A DNA stretch of 64,000 nucleotides from Deltaproteobacteria bacterium (GTDB taxonomy: Bacteria; Myxococcota_A; JAADFL01), in the NCBI GenBank assembly GCA_013152945.1, contig JAADFL010000205.1, positions 28,657 through 92,656 on the forward strand, written 5' to 3'. Within the stretch, counting starts at the first letter, position 1; every line of letters starts with the position of its first letter. Below are positions 36,901 to 44,176 of the stretch, one piece after another. The translations under genes were made by a program, and so were the position numbers. The notes under the pieces are model-generated. The model worked only from the letters and a program-made list of their open reading frames with translations, was not told where the DNA came from and did not search any database.

Positions 36901-38884
36901 GCAACGGCAGGTCGCCGCTTACCTTTGAAAATGCGTAAGGAGAGGTTCCGCCTACAGCCTGTAACCCGTCAAAGGTATAATCAATACATTCCCTGGCCGG
37001 TTTCAGGTCGGAACTGGAGGTGGTAATGGCCAGGTCCTGGATTACCTGCACAATGATTTGTTTCGAATCGGATGCATTGTCCGGGTCCTGGACAAGGAGT
37101 TCCAGTGTGTATGATCCTTCAACGTCCGGAGTAAACGATGCGTGGGCCTCGAACCTGCCCTGGATGTCCCTGTCACCAAGAAGGCTCGATAGGGGCAAAT
37201 CCTTGAAGGACCAGGAATACGTCAGTGTATCATTGTCGGGATCACTCGAACCCGAGCCGTCCAGATCCACCTTATCTCCGGGAGACGCGGTATCCGGGCC
37301 GCTTATATCGGCAACAGGCGGGTTGTTGAGAGATTCGACTTGGGCCGTATCGGATGCAGACGCCGCATCCCAATCGGTCGCAGTCAACAACAAGAGATAG
37401 GTTCCCTTTTTGTCGGGAGTAAACCTTGCAGTCGACTTGTTATTATCCTGGATGTCCGAATCATCAAGTGAAGAGCCTTGCGGCAAGCTACTGAAACTCC
37501 AATGGTAGGTAATGGGATCTCCTTCCGGGTCAGTGGCCGAACCATTGAGTTCTATTTCGTGGAAATTAAGTACGCTGTAAGGTCCGCCTGCATCCGCCTG
37601 TGGTGGATTGTTTTTTGCCGTGACATTCACTTGGTCAAAGGATGTGCCACCTTTTTGGTCATCTACCATCAGTCCTACAATGTAAACTCCTCCACGGTCC
37701 GGGATAAAAGAAGCAGTGGATGCGCCGGTACTATTGTTGGGGATAATAGAAGATGTTGTAATATTGCTGGCCTGTGGTTTTGAAACTATCGTCCAGTTGT
37801 ATACCAGCACATCACTGTCAGGATCGTACGAGGCCGTGCCGTCCAGTTTTGCCTCCTGGCCCTTATGGACCTCAATGTCCACTCCAGCATCTGCGGTTGG
37901 AGTCCTGTTGTTTCCGGCCGGCACAGCGGTTACTGTTACTTCGTCCTGATCGCCGTCCTTGCCGTCGTTCACTGTGAGCGAGAGGATGTAATCCCCTGGG
38001 TTATCAGGTTTGAATGAAGCAAGCGGAGATGTACGGGACTGAATGTTCGTGTCCAGGAGCAGGGAGCCGGCTGGAACCTTTGAGAATGACCATACATACG
38101 TGAGGGTATCGCCATCCGGATCATACGAGGCGCTTCCATCCAGGTCGGCTGTCTTGTCAACGGTCACCGAGAAATCGACCCCGGCATCTGCAATGGGCGG
38201 ATTGTTTGCGGCGGAAGAGACGGTAACCGTAACCGAGTCCGTATCCGATCCGCCCCTGTTGTCGTTTACCTCGAGGGTGATTACATATTCGCCTTCAGCA
38301 TCCGGGATGAAGCTTGGTTTTGCAGCGGATTCGCTGTTATTGGGCTGTATGTCGGTGTCCTTGAGATTACTGGTCGCAGGCTTTGAATCAAAGCTCCAAC
38401 TATAGGTTAATGTATCGCCGTCCGCGTCGCTTGAACCCGAGCCGTCCAATAAAACCAGTGAACCGGGCTTGGCAGACTTGTCGGCCCCGGCATCTGCAAT
38501 GGGTGGATTGTTTTCACCAGGCAACACGGTAACATTTACAAAGTCCGGGACAGACTTGCTGGAGCCATCTCCTACAACCAGCCGCAGCACATAAAGGCCT
38601 GGAGTCCCGGATTGGAACGATGCCACGGGTTTTGTATGATTTGACAAAGAGAACTGCGCGCCTTTAGGAGTACTGTCCACGGCCCAGTTGTACGTCAAGC
38701 TATCACCGTCCGGATCGAAACTGGCCTCACCGTCAAGGTCCACCTGTATGTTGGTCCGTGTATGCTGGTCATAACCTGCAAACGAGATAGGTTGGCGATT
38801 ACCTGGCAGAAATGATGTGCAACCTGTTTGAAAGACAAGCAGTACCGCCGCGGCGTTTAAAAGCGGGTTTGTATGAATCTTCAT
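33947..38884 (-). CDS. PKD-repeat lipoprotein with beta-helix end
   Basis: A 1645-residue lipoprotein. ATG 38884 is preceded by GGAGGAAGAC; the signal ends in FQTGC. Ten PKD-type Ig-like repeats follow, each with a core like LDGSGSSDADGDTLTYSWSF; after the sixth and eighth sits a putative Ig (He_PIG-type) repeat with ARECIDY or ARECVDY. Asp-rich loops suggest calcium binding. About residues 1270-1645 form a right-handed beta-helix: short strands with Asn/Gly turns, as in GLGLDSSTAIVINNIIHGGD. The combination is known in surface adhesins or polysaccharide-binding proteins of environmental bacteria. No catalytic residues can be identified with confidence. Divergent from the small lipoprotein at 39002. 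Confidence 0.9.
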   Translation of the reverse strand: MKIHTNPLLNAAAVLLVFQTGCTSFLPGNRQPISFAGYDQHTRTNIQVDLDGEASFDPDGDSLTYNWAVDSTPKGAQFSLSNHTKPVASFQSGTPGLYVLRLVVGDGSSKSVPDFVNVTVLPGENNPPIADAGADKSAKPGSLVLLDGSGSSDADGDTLTYSWSFDSKPATSNLKDTDIQPNNSESAAKPSFIPDAEGEYVITLEVNDNRGGSDTDSVTVTVSSAANNPPIADAGVDFSVTVDKTADLDGSASYDPDGDTLTYVWSFSKVPAGSLLLDTNIQSRTSPLASFKPDNPGDYILSLTVNDGKDGDQDEVTVTAVPAGNNRTPTADAGVDIEVHKGQEAKLDGTASYDPDSDVLVYNWTIVSKPQASNITTSSIIPNNSTGASTASFIPDRGGVYIVGLMVDDQKGGTSFDQVNVTAKNNPPQADAGGPYSVLNFHEIELNGSATDPEGDPITYHWSFSSLPQGSSLDDSDIQDNNKSTARFTPDKKGTYLLLLTATDWDAASASDTAQVESLNNPPVADISGPDTASPGDKVDLDGSGSSDPDNDTLTYSWSFKDLPLSSLLGDRDIQGRFEAHASFTPDVEGSYTLELLVQDPDNASDSKQIIVQVIQDLAITTSSSDLKPARECIDYTFDGLQAVGGTSPYAFSKVSGDLPLQLQLLSNGIIQGRPDPGTANTYTFTARVTDHDNATADRSLDLIVLPNRDPTADAGNNVSGPNLSQLVLDGSGSSDPDANPLTYSWSLVSKPTGSTITDSNLVGSDSTHCSFFPDKKGDYVLELALTDGCGGSSSAQVTATALNNAPKALVVAPASAETGNRVDLDGTGSSDPDGDTIGYAWEFAAKPTDSILDGSDINGANASRAWFIPDVAGTFTLRLTVNDNDGGTDSQNVDIVVTPPALQIVTNSTDLPQARECVDYGSYSLQATGGVSPYSWTEAGNNLAPAGLMLDSSGVLHGIPYKATAGALAFTASVTDQQPDTVQKDLQITILSNRDPLANAGQDTSVLNLHEIALSGSASDPDGNPLAYIWSFAARPQGSSLSNTDINGRDTLIPRFTPDVKGVFTLDLEVRDGCNGVAHDAVSVNSMNNPPIADAGNNQNLIANATLTPVHLDGTGSTDQDGDQLSYSWSISGVHVADGANPTIRLPVGTWDITLTVDDGDGGTDQDTVKIDISENGAGQSAAYVSQSSGSDDSNPCTRTQPCLTITRGLARASELTGVNGFITGVLTAGGEYNETFQIPADASLFCGYNPGSWLLDPNNFPTNVYTDQNNGFTFAPGVTRDVEVRGCIFHGNDAGGGNTTAYTVRMDSASPTFAGNGIITGQASYLRGLFISGGAASPLVEWNTIIGGNVRDRRFYDDENGQAVLVENGATPVIRHNHIVGPSCDNGGRWRQNIHCDGILIKGVTVAQDNNPVIIDSNQITGGDTCGMPCTGLGLDSSTAIVINNIIHGGDSEDTCGLGFFLPESNESLDPVVFHNVILAGSASAFSSSICLWSDSNSDEPIGRLQLISNVLTHGAYGIYEFAPRLEPSIVWNNDFDSTSLDSLYNDSTSQGDQDRNLTWINNHFGSAVRPARNIDDNPDFVNPDWSNIVNGDWHLDNRSACIDSGAPETIDGNPEILDVKKDFEGDSRAEDGHPDIGADEKK

Positions 38885-38949
38885 GTCTTCCTCCAGAATC
38901 ATGCTGCTCGAACATTGAAACAAGTCAATCATATCATAATTTTTGGAAG

Positions 38950-38978
38950 TTGACACAAGGCGCGTGCGCCCGTAGTTT
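38950..38978 (+). promoter_or_regulatory. Weak promoter with palindrome in spacer
   Basis: TTGACA (38950-38955) is followed after 17 bases by TAGTTT (38973-38978), a poor -10. The spacer contains the perfect inverted repeat GGCGCGTGCGCC (38959-38970), which may be an operator. It would serve the lipoprotein at 39002 and lies in the divergent gap to the PKD gene. Confidence 0.3.
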
Positions 38979-39001
38979 GTCTGATGGATAGGAGTATTAA
39001 C

Positions 39002-39460
39002 ATGGGCAAATCGAGTGTTCTTCCAGTTGTTTTTTTAGTACTGTTCACGTGTGGAATATCATCATGTTCCAAACCAATGAGGAGCGGGGACGAGCAGTAC
39101 CCCTATAGTTCAATGACAAAGTACTTGGATGCATTAAGGTGGAAGAACTATCAGGGCGCTTCACAATATTGGTTGCCCACCAGGAGAGACAAGTGGCTTG
39201 AAGACCGGGAGGCGGAAGAAGATCTGGTGAATTACCAGAATTACAGTATCCATGGGATCAAACCTCTTGGAAAGGAAGGCAAGGTACAGGCCAGGGCAAG
39301 AGTGGCGGTATACAGAAATGACAGGTTGGTTTTGGAGAAGAAGACCCTGCTTTTGACCTGGGAAAAGGTGGCAGGCACCTGGTTCATTGTTAAAGAAGAA
39401 TGGATTGCTTCGCCGCAAAACCGTAAAAGCGACAATTACAAGGTAGAGCCGAGCCATTAA
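39002..39460 (+). CDS. Small lipoprotein, unknown
   Basis: A 152-residue lipoprotein. ATG 39002 is preferred because AGGAG lies seven bases upstream; the ATG at 38984 lacks one. Lipobox ISSC at about 22. The mature part (DALRWKNYQGASQYWLPTRR to VAGTWFIVKEEWIAS) is an alpha/beta domain resembling the NTF2-like or lumazine-binding-like folds used by small envelope lipoproteins; this is a weak resemblance. It precedes the Bat-like operon by 185 bases and is not clearly co-transcribed. Confidence 0.7.
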   Translation: MGKSSVLPVVFLVLFTCGISSCSKPMRSGDEQYPYSSMTKYLDALRWKNYQGASQYWLPTRRDKWLEDREAEEDLVNYQNYSIHGIKPLGKEGKVQARARVAVYRNDRLVLEKKTLLLTWEKVAGTWFIVKEEWIASPQNRKSDNYKVEPSH

Positions 39461-39575
39461 AATTGTTTGACCCGTGAGATAGTGACAGTAAACGGGCCGA
39501 GGTCGATTTTTTAAAGCTTTGTTTGGCTGGGGAAATCATGACCTGTCACATTTCTGATTCAGCCGCGGATGGCTA

Positions 39576-39605
39576 TTGACTGTTTCCAGCATTTTAATTT
39601 ATCAT
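39576..39605 (+). promoter_or_regulatory. Likely promoter of the Bat-like operon
   Basis: TTGACT at 39576-39581 and TATCAT at 39600-39605, spacing 18; the transcript would start near 39612, about 35 bases before the TTG start at 39646. Confidence 0.5.
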
Positions 39606-39645
39606 TTTCCAGTAATATGTTGTACTTCTTTTATAAGGAGAAGGC

Positions 39646-41388
39646 TTGAAGGTACACCATCTAGACAAGCTCATCAAGAGATGCGCAAAGGAGTTGGCTT
39701 TTAGAAAAGCTCTGCAGGCCTTGAAGCTTTCATTGCCTTGGTCATTGGTGTCCTTTGCCGTTTCCCTCTTGCTTTTGCCTCTTGGTCCTGCATGGCTCGC
39801 AGCAATATACTTATTGGTACCGATACTCATCCCCATTCTGTGGGCGGCCATGGCTTATCGAAAAGGATTGGACCTTGAATCAGCCGCATCAGCCCTTGAC
39901 AAGGCGGCAGGTGAATCCGACCTGTTTTCCTCTGCCTTCGAGTTCCAGAAAGAGGCACGAGACACAGTAGATGTTTCAAAGGGCGCACCAGCGGCCCCGG
40001 AACAATTGGCCGCGTATGCGGTCCCCGACCGATTGGCCGCGTATGCGGTCCCCGACCGAATGGCCGCGTCTGCGGCCTCTATAATGAAGCAATTGACCAT
40101 TGCAAGGGCAGAAGAAAGAGCGGCCGAAGTTTGGAAAAGTCCGATGCCCAGGCCGGAACCGAGGTCCATGTCATGTACTCCTGCAATAATCGGACTAACC
40201 CTGTTCCTGTCCGTATTCCTGGCAGGTGAGACAGGCAACCCATTACTCGTTCATAACAACATGAAACCCGGGACATCCAGATATGTAACAGAAAGCACAT
40301 CTCCTTTACCGGCAATGACCCCGCAAAGGAGAACCATGAAAAAGGCGCTTCATGTTCTGGCTGACTTGCTTACCAAAAAAGAAAAGGACCATACCTCCCT
40401 GCTCGAAAAGCCGAAAGAACAGCCTCCAAAGGATCAAAAACAGGGCGCGCCTGAAAAACATGGCCGTATGATCCAAAAACCCATCTCTGAAAGAATAATG
40501 GCAGCCAAGTCCGAACACTATTTCAGGGTCGCGGAAATAATGAACGACCTGTCCACAAAAAAGACCTTCAAGGCCAAGGGAAAGTTCGACCATGGGGTCG
40601 ATGACATGGTGAGATATCTCGATTCCAAGGTATTGAGGGGAAAGAACCTTTCCGGCAAGAAACTCGAAGACATGGCCGAAAAGGTGGATGACTTGTCACA
40701 ACGCATGTCCGAGCTGGCTGCATCCAGGGAAGGCAGGCAGGCAATGGACCCAATAGGCATGACCCATACCGGAGGCTTCAGCAACGAGATACAGGGACTG
40801 CTGCGTAGATCCCTTGCGGAATTCCTGCGCCACTATGCATCCACACTCCGGGCCAGGGCGGAACAAATCTCCAGGGAACAAAGCAGGTACAAGAAAGCCT
40901 TGGCAATGGCGCGCATGGGCAGACCAAAAAAAACAAGGCGAACGGGACTTCACAGCGATGCACCTGCAGATGGCCCCATGGCCATGGACAAAAATCCTTC
41001 ACCGGATGTTTCTATTGCGCCCATGAAGCCTCCAGAGAACATCGAACCAAACAACATGAAGGGAAACGGCACTACACCCGGGGCCAAGGGCGCGGGAGCA
41101 GGCAAGGGGCCGAGAGCCAAACCACAGGAAATAGGCAAGGCGGGCGAGTACGATTACTTGAAGGTGAAGGCCAGGGTGGGACAGGGTAAATCATGTTTCG
41201 AGCTTCTAAAGGGAACCGCTCCGGGAGATGCCGAAGAAATAGATTCAGAGGCGTTCAAAGGGCTTGTACAGACAAGTTCGTCCAAGGCTGAAAAGACCAT
41301 GGAGCAAGAGCCCATACCAGAGGATCTCAAGGAGATAATAAAAGGTTACTTCAAGGCCCTGAGTCCTCAGGACAGGCCGGATGGATGA
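39646..41388 (+). CDS. Membrane protein leading the Bat-like operon
   Basis: A 580-residue protein starting with TTG 39646 (AAGGAG five bases upstream). Three membrane helices: two near residues 30-68 (SLVSFAVSLLLLPLGPAW, YLLVPILIPILWAAMAY) and one near 182-198 (IIGLTLFLSVFLAG). The rest is helical, charged and probably coiled-coil (KKLEDMAEKVDDLSQRMSEL), with a Pro/Gly/Lys-rich segment around 440-510. I do not recognise a domain; the position before DUF58 and vWA genes suggests a partner in the same membrane complex, in the place some DUF4175-like proteins occupy. A 27-base duplication in the Ala-rich loop is listed separately. Confidence 0.75.
   Translation: MKVHHLDKLIKRCAKELAFRKALQALKLSLPWSLVSFAVSLLLLPLGPAWLAAIYLLVPILIPILWAAMAYRKGLDLESAASALDKAAGESDLFSSAFEFQKEARDTVDVSKGAPAAPEQLAAYAVPDRLAAYAVPDRMAASAASIMKQLTIARAEERAAEVWKSPMPRPEPRSMSCTPAIIGLTLFLSVFLAGETGNPLLVHNNMKPGTSRYVTESTSPLPAMTPQRRTMKKALHVLADLLTKKEKDHTSLLEKPKEQPPKDQKQGAPEKHGRMIQKPISERIMAAKSEHYFRVAEIMNDLSTKKTFKAKGKFDHGVDDMVRYLDSKVLRGKNLSGKKLEDMAEKVDDLSQRMSELAASREGRQAMDPIGMTHTGGFSNEIQGLLRRSLAEFLRHYASTLRARAEQISREQSRYKKALAMARMGRPKKTRRTGLHSDAPADGPMAMDKNPSPDVSIAPMKPPENIEPNNMKGNGTTPGAKGAGAGKGPRAKPQEIGKAGEYDYLKVKARVGQGKSCFELLKGTAPGDAEEIDSEAFKGLVQTSSSKAEKTMEQEPIPEDLKEIIKGYFKALSPQDRPDG
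40006..40074 (+). repeat. 27-base tandem duplication
   Basis: The unit TTGGCCGCGTATGCGGTCCC-plus-7 occurs twice perfectly (40006-40032, 40033-40059) with a third partial copy to 40074. It codes LAAYAVPDR twice within the loop before the third membrane helix and keeps frame. Slipped-strand duplication is the likely source. Confidence 0.93.
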
Positions 41389-42268
41389 CCTGAGTTCCTT
41401 TTTCACGCCTGAATTCCTGGCCCGGATATCACGTGTAAGCTTGTTTGCAGGTAAGCTCGTTGGAGGAGGAAGACCTTCTGACAGGACGTCCAAGAGAACA
41501 GGAACCGGGACAGAGTTCGCGGATCACCGCGAATATATACACGGTGACGATCCAAAGCAGATAGACTGGCGCCTGTATGGAAGAACAGGCAAGTTCTTCA
41601 CCAAGCTGTACCACTCCGAGGAAGATCGCATAGTTACCATTGCCCTGGATTGCAGCAGTTCCATGTCCGCAGGCCGGGACAAGTTCGACCTTGCACGCAG
41701 GCTTGCCGGGGCACTGGTTTTCCTTGCAACAAAGGACAGGGACACTGCTGTAATCGCTCCTTTTGACGAAAAGGTTCGTAATCCCTTGCATGGCCTGCGT
41801 GGAGAACCTGGCTTCAGGCGCTCCCTCGGGTGGCTCAGTGGGCTCGATGCAAAAGGGCATACCGACTTGCCGGGCGTGGCAGGGAATCTGCTCGGCCTTG
41901 TAAAATCCAGGGGACCGATAATATTGATCTCGGATCTCATGGATTCTAGGACACAGTCCGCCGGATTCCTGTCGTCACTGACCGGGAAGCATGGAGAGGC
42001 GGTAATCATACACGTATTCGCCCCGACAGACCGGGAGCCGCAAATAAGAGGGTATGTGAGAATAATGGATGTAGAAGATAATAACAGCATACCTGTTCTG
42101 CTGGACTCCAGGCTTGCAAAGCGATACACAGAGACGTTCGACATGTTCCGCAAATCCATGAAAGCAAGGTGCCGGTCGCTCGGCATCAGGTATGTAAGCA
42201 TATCGAGCGACAAGGATCTCGCAGAGGTATTTCTCAAGGAATTCAGGGAGGCAGGAATAACCTGTTGA
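41381..42268 (+). CDS. DUF58-family protein
   Basis: A 295-residue protein of the DUF58 family, part of the MoxR-AAA/vWA operons. The family motif RTGTGTEFADHREYIHGDDP and IDWRLYGRTGKFFTKLYHSE is complete, followed by a von Willebrand A fold with MIDAS ALDCSSSMSAG (about residue 90). The ATG overlaps the upstream gene by eight bases. No membrane helix, so it is cytoplasmic and presumably docks to the membrane proteins encoded beside it. A MoxR ATPase, usual partner, is not in the window. In other bacteria such operons affect aerotolerance or cell envelope integrity. Confidence 0.93.
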   Translation: MDDLSSFFTPEFLARISRVSLFAGKLVGGGRPSDRTSKRTGTGTEFADHREYIHGDDPKQIDWRLYGRTGKFFTKLYHSEEDRIVTIALDCSSSMSAGRDKFDLARRLAGALVFLATKDRDTAVIAPFDEKVRNPLHGLRGEPGFRRSLGWLSGLDAKGHTDLPGVAGNLLGLVKSRGPIILISDLMDSRTQSAGFLSSLTGKHGEAVIIHVFAPTDREPQIRGYVRIMDVEDNNSIPVLLDSRLAKRYTETFDMFRKSMKARCRSLGIRYVSISSDKDLAEVFLKEFREAGITC

Positions 42269-42280
42269 TTGTTGTTTGGC

Positions 42281-44176
42281 ATGAAGTTCACCGGAATATC
42301 TGAAATTCAGGCTGCCGCACTTTTATCAGGCTCTCTCTTGCTCCTGGCCTTGCTCTTTTTATTAAGGGGCAGACGCCGGAAACTGGTGGTCGGCACCTTT
42401 CCTGTATGGACCATGTTGCTCGGACGTTCAAGAGTGGATTTCAGGGCCCTTTTCGCATTATTCTTTGAAATGCTTGCTGCAGCAATGCTCTGTCTTGCCC
42501 TTACAGGCCCCACGCTTCGCGGGACAACCGATCGCAGGCAGGCCCTGGCGATCCTGGTGGATCAGGGTGTTACTTCGAGCGTGATCACGCCAAGAGGGAC
42601 CAGGCTCCTTGTCTGGTCCAGGTTTGCAGACAAGGTACTGAAAAAAATACCCGAAGACGTACCGGTCTTGGTCGCGGGCGCTGCCGATCACCTGGATATA
42701 CTTGCCGGTCCATGGGCAAGCAAGGGTGAGGCAAGAGCGGCTCTGGCCAAGTTGGAGACAAAACCGGTTATGAGCATGCCCATGCAGGCCGTGGAGACGG
42801 CATGCCGTGCGCTCTCTGCGTGGACTTCATCGAGGGAGCCGGCCGTGCTCTATATAGGCGGTGAAGATGAATTACCCGAGGCCCAGCTCGAAAACGGTTG
42901 CAGGCTCTATCCGGTAGGGCTTCGCGCCAAGGTCGACAACCTGGCAATAACAGGTTTCATGGCGCGAAGGACATCCGGCTTCGGCCGGGGATATCGTCTT
43001 TTTGTCAAGGCAAGGAATTTTGCCAGTAGAACGCGCAAAACCAGGCTTTCGGTATACTCGCCTTCAACCGTATTCGGCTCCGAAGAAGTGAGCATCCCGG
43101 GACGCGGATCAATCGAGCGATCCTACAAACTGGATGAAGAAGGAGGGACCGAGGGCAGACTCGCGGCCGGATTGCAGGGGATTAATGGCAGACCGGCCGA
43201 TGGCTTTGCATTGGACGACACGAGGTACGCAGTAGTGCCCAAGGGTAGACGTATCAAAGTCTTACTGGTTACGCAGGGCAATCTGTTTTTTTCAAAAGGC
43301 CTGGCTGTAAATCCTGCTGTTTCCCTTGAAACCATGGCCCCGGTGGAGTTGAAAAAGCTTTCCACAGGAACCAAACCCGACGTGGTTGTGCTGGATGATA
43401 CAGCCATGCCTAAAAAATACTCCGGCAACATGCTCCTGTTCGGGCCGAATGCCGCAGGTTCGAGGTTCAAACTGGGAAAGGAAATCAAGAACCCTGTCGT
43501 GTATTCATGGAACATCGAGCATCCGCTGCTTCGCAATGTTCGCTTGTCCAGTCTTGAGATAGAAAAGGCTAAACCGATACAGGCCGAACCCGGTGACAAG
43601 GTCATCGCCAGTGATTCAAATAATAACAACTTGATGGTAGTAAGGGATGATGGAAAAGAAAAAATTCTTGCAATCGCCTTCAAACTCACTGACTCTGACC
43701 TGCCTTTAAAGATAGCCTTTCCTGTCATGCTGGCCAACTTCACGGATTGGTGCGTCAAGGCGGAAACAAGTTTGAACGGACGCGAGGTAGGGCTGGGGAC
43801 CTTTCAAGTCGTGGACAATGGCACCGGTTCCGGGCCTGTCACGGTCAGGGGTCCCGGTGGTTTGAATGTCGATGTCGTGCAACGTGCAGGAGGGCCGTCC
43901 ATATTCATTCGGGAACCTGGTTTCTACACAATAACTCAGGGGAAAAACAGTTATACCCTTGCAGCCAACTTCACAGACAAATCTGTGTCAGCAAGATTGG
44001 CAAGGCCGTTACGTAGATCCGACGGAACAGGCGAGCATATATTCAACATCATTTCCGAACGTTACGGCAGCAGGAAGGGAAAGCCGGACCGTCCTCTTAC
44101 AAAAATATTGCTCCTGGCTGCCTTGAGTCTCGTTGGAATGCTATGGATTGGACATGGTACAGGACTTTTTCATTGA
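42281..44176 (+). CDS. BatA-like protein with N-terminal membrane domain
   Basis: A 631-residue protein. I take the ATG at 42281; TTG 42269 directly follows the previous stop and neither has a clear binding site. The N-terminus has the BatA/aerotolerance pattern: a helix (SGSLLLLALLFLLRGRRRKL), a short loop with PVWTMLL, and a second helix (FFEMLAAAMLCLALTGPT). The next 150 residues look like a degenerate vWA fold (ALAILVDQGVTSSVITPRGT) lacking a normal MIDAS. A C-terminal helix (ILLLAALSLVGMLWIG) anchors it again. A periplasmic middle of about 400 residues is unassigned. Confidence 0.82.
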   Translation: MKFTGISEIQAAALLSGSLLLLALLFLLRGRRRKLVVGTFPVWTMLLGRSRVDFRALFALFFEMLAAAMLCLALTGPTLRGTTDRRQALAILVDQGVTSSVITPRGTRLLVWSRFADKVLKKIPEDVPVLVAGAADHLDILAGPWASKGEARAALAKLETKPVMSMPMQAVETACRALSAWTSSREPAVLYIGGEDELPEAQLENGCRLYPVGLRAKVDNLAITGFMARRTSGFGRGYRLFVKARNFASRTRKTRLSVYSPSTVFGSEEVSIPGRGSIERSYKLDEEGGTEGRLAAGLQGINGRPADGFALDDTRYAVVPKGRRIKVLLVTQGNLFFSKGLAVNPAVSLETMAPVELKKLSTGTKPDVVVLDDTAMPKKYSGNMLLFGPNAAGSRFKLGKEIKNPVVYSWNIEHPLLRNVRLSSLEIEKAKPIQAEPGDKVIASDSNNNNLMVVRDDGKEKILAIAFKLTDSDLPLKIAFPVMLANFTDWCVKAETSLNGREVGLGTFQVVDNGTGSGPVTVRGPGGLNVDVVQRAGGPSIFIREPGFYTITQGKNSYTLAANFTDKSVSARLARPLRRSDGTGEHIFNIISERYGSRKGKPDRPLTKILLLAALSLVGMLWIGHGTGLFH

